A DNA stretch of 64,000 nucleotides from Acanthosepion pharaonis (taxonomy: Eukaryota > Mollusca > Cephalopoda > Sepiida > Sepiidae): assembly GCA_903632075.3 (NCBI GenBank), contig CAHIKZ030002028.1, forward strand, positions 264,001 through 328,000, read 5' to 3'. The translations under genes and the position numbers were made by a program. Positions 59,072 through 64,000 of the stretch are shown here, one piece after another. The notes under the pieces were generated by a model, which was not told where the DNA came from, made no database searches, and was given only the letters and a program-made list of their open reading frames with translations. Numbering within the stretch: the first letter of the stretch is position 1; each line of letters starts with the position of its first letter.

Positions 59072-59140
59072 AGTGGACACTGAAGTCAGGACTCAGAGGC
59101 GACAGACTGTTTCACGCTTAAAAGCAATCGTCAGGCCATA
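59072..59140 (-). ncRNA. Type I hammerhead ribozyme with complete core, short stem I
   Basis: Minus strand: CTGACGA (59134-59128), stem II with GCTT/AAGC, GAAA (59113-59110), stem III CA/TG with a GTC loop, and cleavage triplet GTC ending at 59101. Stem I is only GGC/GCC (59137-59135 and 59100-59098), so it is weak in this copy. A U-U pair again closes stem II. The flanking GTGGACACTGAAGTCA ties it to 10676-10745. GAAACAGTCTGTC is also the word found in the 31 kb tandem units. Confidence 0.65.
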
Positions 59141-59925
59141 TAATATATGTGTGTGTGTGTGTGTGTGTATCGAAACGGAGTAAGCCATAAGTGAGCAGTG
59201 TTAAATAAGAACTTGACGAGATATCCCTAGACATGGACAGCGAAACGAGAACAATCTTCCCCGTAGATTAAATAAAGGACTTCATTCAAAATTACATGAA
59301 GGTTATTCAGAGCACAACAGCCGAAACGCTGTGATAACGACGATGAAGTGGACAATAGTCCAAATGTAAATATTGATACCTATAACCACAGAAATTTAAT
59401 AAATTTTCTTATTTCCTACCAGTACATATACCGATTGCCACGATTCGTGATCAGTTTAAATATTAAACGAGAATATCATTTTGTAATCAGTCTACTGATG
59501 TTAAGATATTTTTGACAATGAAAAAGTCTGCAAAATAAATACGAACAATGTCAGAAGCAGACAGGTTTCTATCAATGAATTACCAGAGAGGAACAATTTT
59601 TTCTTCTTTCTTTTTCGCCGGGTGATGGTTAAGAAAACTTTCTCTTTCGCTTTTATAACGATCACAACAAAAATAAAACAATGTATTTTTGGTATTTTTT
59701 TTTTTTTTCTAAATATGAAAAAAATATTTCGTTCAATACGCAAATGCTTTGTTTTTGGTGAACAATGAGAATTTAATGAACAGTTTTAAGAGTTCAAAAT
59801 TGATTATCAAATTTCCGGGATTAAAATTCTTAAAGCTATCATAAAATTAAATATAATATAATAAAAAGGAATATTTTGTCTCGCCTTATGCACTTAGGTT
59901 AACACGTGACTAGACACACCTCCTT
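59141..59925. other. Mostly unassigned sequence
   Basis: Contains a GT microsatellite (59145-59168) and a second copy of the 58785 motif near 59308-59358. T and A runs are common after 59600. Confidence 0.45.
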
Positions 59926-59929
59926 TTTT

Positions 59930-60437
59930 TTTTTTTTTTTGTTGCGTTTCCATTTTCTCACACATTATTTTCTTTTCCGTTATTAACATATTTTACTTTT
60001 TTTATTCTCTATTTTTCTTTCTCGCCCTTCTTCCTTGCATTTTCTTTTATGCCCACATCAGTTTTTTTTTCTCTCTCTCTATCTTCTTCTTTTTCCCTCT
60101 GTTTGAAATTATTCTTTTGCTCATTTTGATCACATCTTTTAGCATTTTGCCGACACACACACGCAAAAATGTTTTTAAAAAGTATTGAAACCTCGCCCTC
60201 TTAGAGCTCCTGGGCAGATAAAAAGCAGTGCTTTCTTCGTCCACCCAATGAAATTCCAGATATCAAGTTCTTACTGGAGCTGGGAGACCGACTGACCGCC
60301 TACTCTTCCGGCCTGAATATGACTCACAAATTTGTTTGCTTACAAGCATCAGAACTGCTCAGATCGTTTGACAACACCAGCTGTACGCGAACGTGTTTTT
60401 TGAAATCCTTTCCAGAACTTCATCTCCAGCTAAAATT
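59930..60437 (+). promoter_or_regulatory. Putative promoter and 5' UTR of EF-hand exon 1b
   Basis: A strongly pyrimidine-rich plus strand (59920-60130) precedes a TATA-like GATAAAAAG at 60217-60225, ~220 bp upstream of the ATG, much as in exon 1a. An in-frame TGA at 60369 separates the ATG from any upstream coding sequence, unless an acceptor (CCAG at 60411-60414 or 60426-60429) is used. Confidence 0.45.
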
Positions 60438-60581
60438 ATGTCTTCAAAATCTTGTCATTCCGATTTGAAGAAACTGTTTCTCAACTTCGACAAAAACGGA
60501 GATGGGAAACTCTCTCTTCCTGAGTTCAAGAATTTTCTCACTTCTATTCTTAAAGTAGAAGTCACAGAAAAAGGAGCGAAG
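60438..60581 (+). CDS. First coding exon (1b) of an EF-hand calcium-binding protein
   Basis: The exon encodes 48 residues from MSSKSCHSDLKKLF to EKGAK. One EF-hand is present: entry helix at about 8-17, canonical loop DKNGDGKLSLPE at 18-29 with ligands D18, N20, D22, K24 by backbone, S26 and E29, and exit helix from 27 on. The donor AAG|GTAGAA at 60582 is weaker than that of exon 1a but falls at the same codon, in phase 0, 31 residues from the first loop Asp. The frame meets a stop eight bases further on, so a splice is needed. The start is the only in-frame ATG after the TGA at 60369. A role as calcium sensor or buffer follows from the family. Partner exons are not in the window. It is either an alternative first exon of the gene begun at 34349 or a tandem paralogue. 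Confidence 0.85.
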
Positions 60582-61439
60582 GTAGAATAATACATATATA
60601 TTTTTTAACTTTTATTATTTATTTTTACTCAACTTTGATCTCTTTTCGAAATTTTTTTTTTTGGGGGGGGGGGATAATTTTTCAAGTTTCGTCTAAAAAT
60701 TATTTTACGCATATAAATTCTCCAAACATGCAGATGGTTAATAATATTTTGTCAAACTGATATTTTAAAAATGAAATGTTTTCACTGTTTTTACTTTCAC
60801 TGTCAAAAAGTTATACCTTGGTCTTGTTTAAGTGGATAAACACGTAAATAAAAATAAGGCATAAAAATGTAAATACTACAAAGATAGTAAGAAAAAATTA
60901 GAAGGAAATTGTTTTTTTGCACGAGACGCATGCTTTACTGATTTCACTTACAAGCAATAAAAAAAAAAAGTTTGATAAAATATTAATTTGTCTTGGTCCA
61001 CATTTTTTTTCATTATCAAAATTTTTTATTTTATTCTTTTATTTTGTTTGTTTTTTTTTGTTTTTACTTCACTTCACACGATATATTCGCGCGGCAAATA
61101 TAGAATCAACAGATTTTACAGGTAAAGAACACCCCCACCTGCGATAAGAAGAGTAATTGAAAAGGACAACATAGTCCTAGATACCATTCACATTTCACAG
61201 GTTTGACAGAGAAAAAAAAAAGATTAAAAAACTGTCTATACCAGCTGAGCGGTTACGCCTAACAAATACCACCATTGTACAATAATATCATAACTTGCAT
61301 ACATAAGTAGATTTTTAAAAAAAAAAAAATTAAAAACTTGATTTATTACTGATTGTTTTTTTACGTTATGCCAGTTTTTTTTTTTTTTTTTTTTTTTTTC
61401 CAAAAGTTAAGAATATCTATACTTACGATAACTCGTGTT
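60582..61439. other. Start of intron after exon 1b, unassigned
   Basis: Homopolymer-rich (T run followed by G10 near 60648-60672). No acceptor with an EF-hand exon is seen. Confidence 0.4.
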
Positions 61440-61570
61440 TAATGCTATGGCCCTTCATGTCGTAGGTGGTTGTGGCTCTCCACAGATTCCCTTTCTTTAT
61501 TCTGTGAATTTTCATGCATTCTTGGGGTGATAGTGTAAGCACTTTCCCGTTGCCTTCTCCGCGGTTTTAA
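61440..61570 (-). mobile_element. LINE C-terminal relic
   Basis: Minus strand reads ECMKIHRIKKGNLWRATTTY then DMKGHSIK. It resembles the C-terminal residues at 58140-58198 and 47460-47515. Only this short tail remains. Confidence 0.45.
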
Positions 61571-61860
61571 ATAGTTGATTTTTTTATTTATTTTTTCACT
61601 TCAACTGATTTCCAGCAAAGGCATTTAAAATGAACGCAACAGATTAGCGCGGAATCGCCGATTACTTTTTTCGCGCTGATATCCGTTACGCCACCAGCAC
61701 ACCCTAACTTGTAGCACATATTCAAAATATCGTTAACTTAATTAATATGCTTGCTTTTATACATATTTTAAATTAAAATATTTAAATCCAACATCGCGTT
61801 CTAGACAAAGCTGTTTAGTAGAGAAGTTAATGGACAATTTCTTAAAATTGACGATATTCA
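61571..61860. other. Unassigned sequence
   Basis: Nothing recognised. Confidence 0.4.
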
Positions 61861-61985
61861 CTAACCGCCACACCCGGTCGGATGTGGCACAATGCCGAGT
61901 TTATTGTGGGGTATCAGAGCCCGTCGGCTCGGCCAAAAATTCCCCGTAGACCCCGTAAAAAAATGGGTCGGGTAGCTGTCCTAAA
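61861..61985 (+). repeat. Repeat with GTGGGGTATC...CTCGGCCAAAAA core, copy 2
   Basis: Matches 48785-48905 over about 110 bp, same orientation. Confidence 0.7.
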
Positions 61986-64000
61986 ACTGACATAATTTAC
62001 CCAAAATTGTGTATCTAATTTTAAACGGATACTTCAGACAACCGGTTTGTCAAGGCCTGCTGCGACATTGACTTAAACTGTGAAATTATTAAATGTAATT
62101 CTATCCAAAAAAGTATTGAAGTTGTCAGACGATAAATTGAAGTGCAAACAAAATGCAGTTTGTCGTTATTTATATTTATTTACAAGTAAATACCACAAAA
62201 TGATTATTCCCAAGGTATAAGATTTTTATTGCTATGTTATTATTGTAAGAAAACAATTGTGAAAAAATTATGATTATTTAACTCGACCTACTTTAAGGAC
62301 ACGGAGTAATTATGTGGTATATATTTACAATTTAAGAATGAAAATTGACCTATTCTGTTTTAGCTTTTTTTCTTTTTATTAAGTTTCATGGCTGGTTTTT
62401 AATAAGACTCTGTTTTTATTTCCGATACGTGCATTTTAATGAGACATAAGTTAACCGAAAAAGCTAGTCTGTTGACTAGTTGCGATGAAAAAAAACTGAA
62501 ATTAAGAAAAAAAATATTAACCAGAAATTTATAATAGTTGACTAAGTTTCATAAAGTTTGAGATCTTCTAATTAATTGTTACTGTTTCCCACGTAACAAC
62601 TTACCGCATGCTATTTTAGGTATTTAAATTTTCTTTTTGTCTGATGCAGAAACATTTTAAAAAACACATTGAACATAAACATTAGAATTATTGCATATAA
62701 ATATTTTGCTTTGTGTCTAATTAACAAACGTTTAAGACGTATTAAAACTTTTTTTTTTTTTTTTTTAACGAACGTCAACAATTCCACAAGCCTGCCACTA
62801 AACTTTTTTCGTCTAATTTCCAATTGATTGACTAGATAAGCTTCGCTACAGTCAATTCAACTATTTTCTTCAGCTTTCAGTAACTTAACACGACACATTC
62901 TGAAATAATAAAAAAGTTTTATTTTTTAAATATTAAGATTCACGTTTGTTGTTTTTTTTTTTTTTTTTTTTTTACATTTTACAAACTGAAAGTTTCACAT
63001 TTTTAAATATTTTTCTATGAATAATTTCATATCTAATAATGGTATTTATTACCAGTGACCACTTTTAAATAATTTCTATAATAAAGTTATTTATTTTTAT
63101 ATACGATTCCGCTTACACTTAGATAATTAATTGGATAAATGAAAAAAATTAAATTTTTATACTTAATATATACATATGAAAAGAAAAATAGGAAAAATTA
63201 TTAGTCAAGAATAATATTTCATGCGATCTTTGAGTTGAATGAAAGGTGACGGCGGGAAATTTCTATCCTGGTTTACGTATCTGCTGCTGCAAAAAACAAT
63301 TTCAGTGATATACAAAATGGTTGTAGGCGCTATGAGAAGAGAAAATCCGTTCGCTTTTTTTTCTGTGTATATGTTCTCAAGATAAATCTAAAATACTGAC
63401 GGATGTTGATTTGGTATATTATCCTCATTGTCTGTTACCATTTTTACTGGTTAGTGCTGTCTTTTTCCTCTTCAGAATATCTCTTCTGAATAAAATGGCG
63501 TAGTTGTTACTGCAGCTGAGTTTTTTATGTACTTACTCGCGATGTTTGTAACACATTGCTTCCTGATTGTTTGTATATATTATTGCCGTAGTATTTGCAT
63601 ATTTTGCGACGTAGCTATTGCACCACGCTCCAAAAGAAGGAAAAAGATCAAAAAAACAGTAAAGTACAAAAAGGAGTAATAAAACTGAAGAGCACAGTTT
63701 TGTCTACAGCTCTTTCCCACTTTATTTTCACCCACTTTGCTTTTCGTTTTTCTCTAGCTTTCTTACTTATCCTCTACCGTTTCTTTTACACCTTTTTCTA
63801 TTCTTTATCTATTTGGATTTCGTTGATGGCTATACTGCGCACGCGTCTCTGTTAAGACCTTTCACAGAGCGCAGGGACGCTTTGATTCTATGTAGAAATG
63901 CCGATCTCTACATCAATAATACTTTTTTACGGGTCCTGTGCTAATATGCGATTAACAAATTCAGGTACTGGGTTGTTAGGTAATAATAGATCATTACCAG
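61986..64000. other. Unassigned sequence to the window end
   Basis: AT-rich with several T runs (62751-62766, 62950-62971). 63700-63800 is pyrimidine-rich on the plus strand like the regions upstream of both EF-hand exons, but no exon follows before the window ends. Confidence 0.4.

Noticed and set aside
1..64000. CRISPR arrays, bacterial operons or phage genes
   Set aside because: No regularly spaced identical repeats, Shine-Dalgarno-led gene strings or phage proteins were seen. The DNA is eukaryotic.
60582..64000. Second EF-hand exon downstream of exon 1b
   Set aside because: GTGACGGCGGG at 63247 and GACGGATG at 63400 superficially resemble loop codons but do not read as a loop in an open frame with an acceptor.

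Overview
This is a eukaryotic, intron-rich, AT-rich window dominated by repeats. It is most likely from a mollusc, and I lean to a cephalopod (octopus-like) genome. The reasons are the many (TA)n microsatellites, many tRNA-derived SINE heads, decayed LINE, Ty3/gypsy and mariner copies, the recurrent GGCCTTGTGCC word that I remember from cephalopod repeats, and dense hammerhead-ribozyme motifs of the kind carried by Penelope-like elements and retrozymes. The species assignment is inference; no mitochondrial or ribosomal marker settles it. No bacterial or phage genes are present.

Layout. 0-3 kb holds the 3' part of a non-LTR element with a restriction-like endonuclease, followed by two more repeat tails. 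3.2-8 kb holds a foldback element with ~440-bp inverted arms, a decayed LINE reverse transcriptase and a partial second copy of the foldback element. 8.8-12.2 kb is microsatellite-rich, with a MITE carrying a perfect 30-bp hairpin and the first hammerhead relics. 15.3-16.1 kb is a broken gene of a transposon-associated family. 18.0-22.4 kb is a nearly complete but dead Ty3/gypsy element on the minus strand, interrupted by a LINE fragment. 23.1-24.1 kb and 55.5-56.4 kb are dead mariner-type transposons. 30.7-31.1 kb holds two tandem 299-nt units, each with a type I hammerhead fold. 46.0 kb has a 5S rRNA pseudogene joined to a tRNA-type SINE body, and 46.4-47.5 kb a LINE. 51.1-51.4 kb is a piggyBac-type MITE with intact TTAA duplications. 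54.2 kb holds the best-preserved hammerhead core.

The only convincing host coding sequence is two short plus-strand exons, at 34.35 kb and 60.44 kb. Each encodes the N-terminus of a small EF-hand calcium-binding protein with one canonical 12-residue loop. Each starts with ATG, has a TATA-like box ~200-220 bp upstream, and ends at a phase-0 GT donor exactly 31 residues from the first loop aspartate. No further EF-hand exon was found downstream in the window. They are therefore either alternative first exons of one gene whose shared exons lie beyond 64 kb, or first exons of two tandem paralogues, the first with an intron longer than 29 kb.

Most of the rest is intergenic or intronic sequence. 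Only homology that can be recognised by eye is claimed; all repeat boundaries are approximate.
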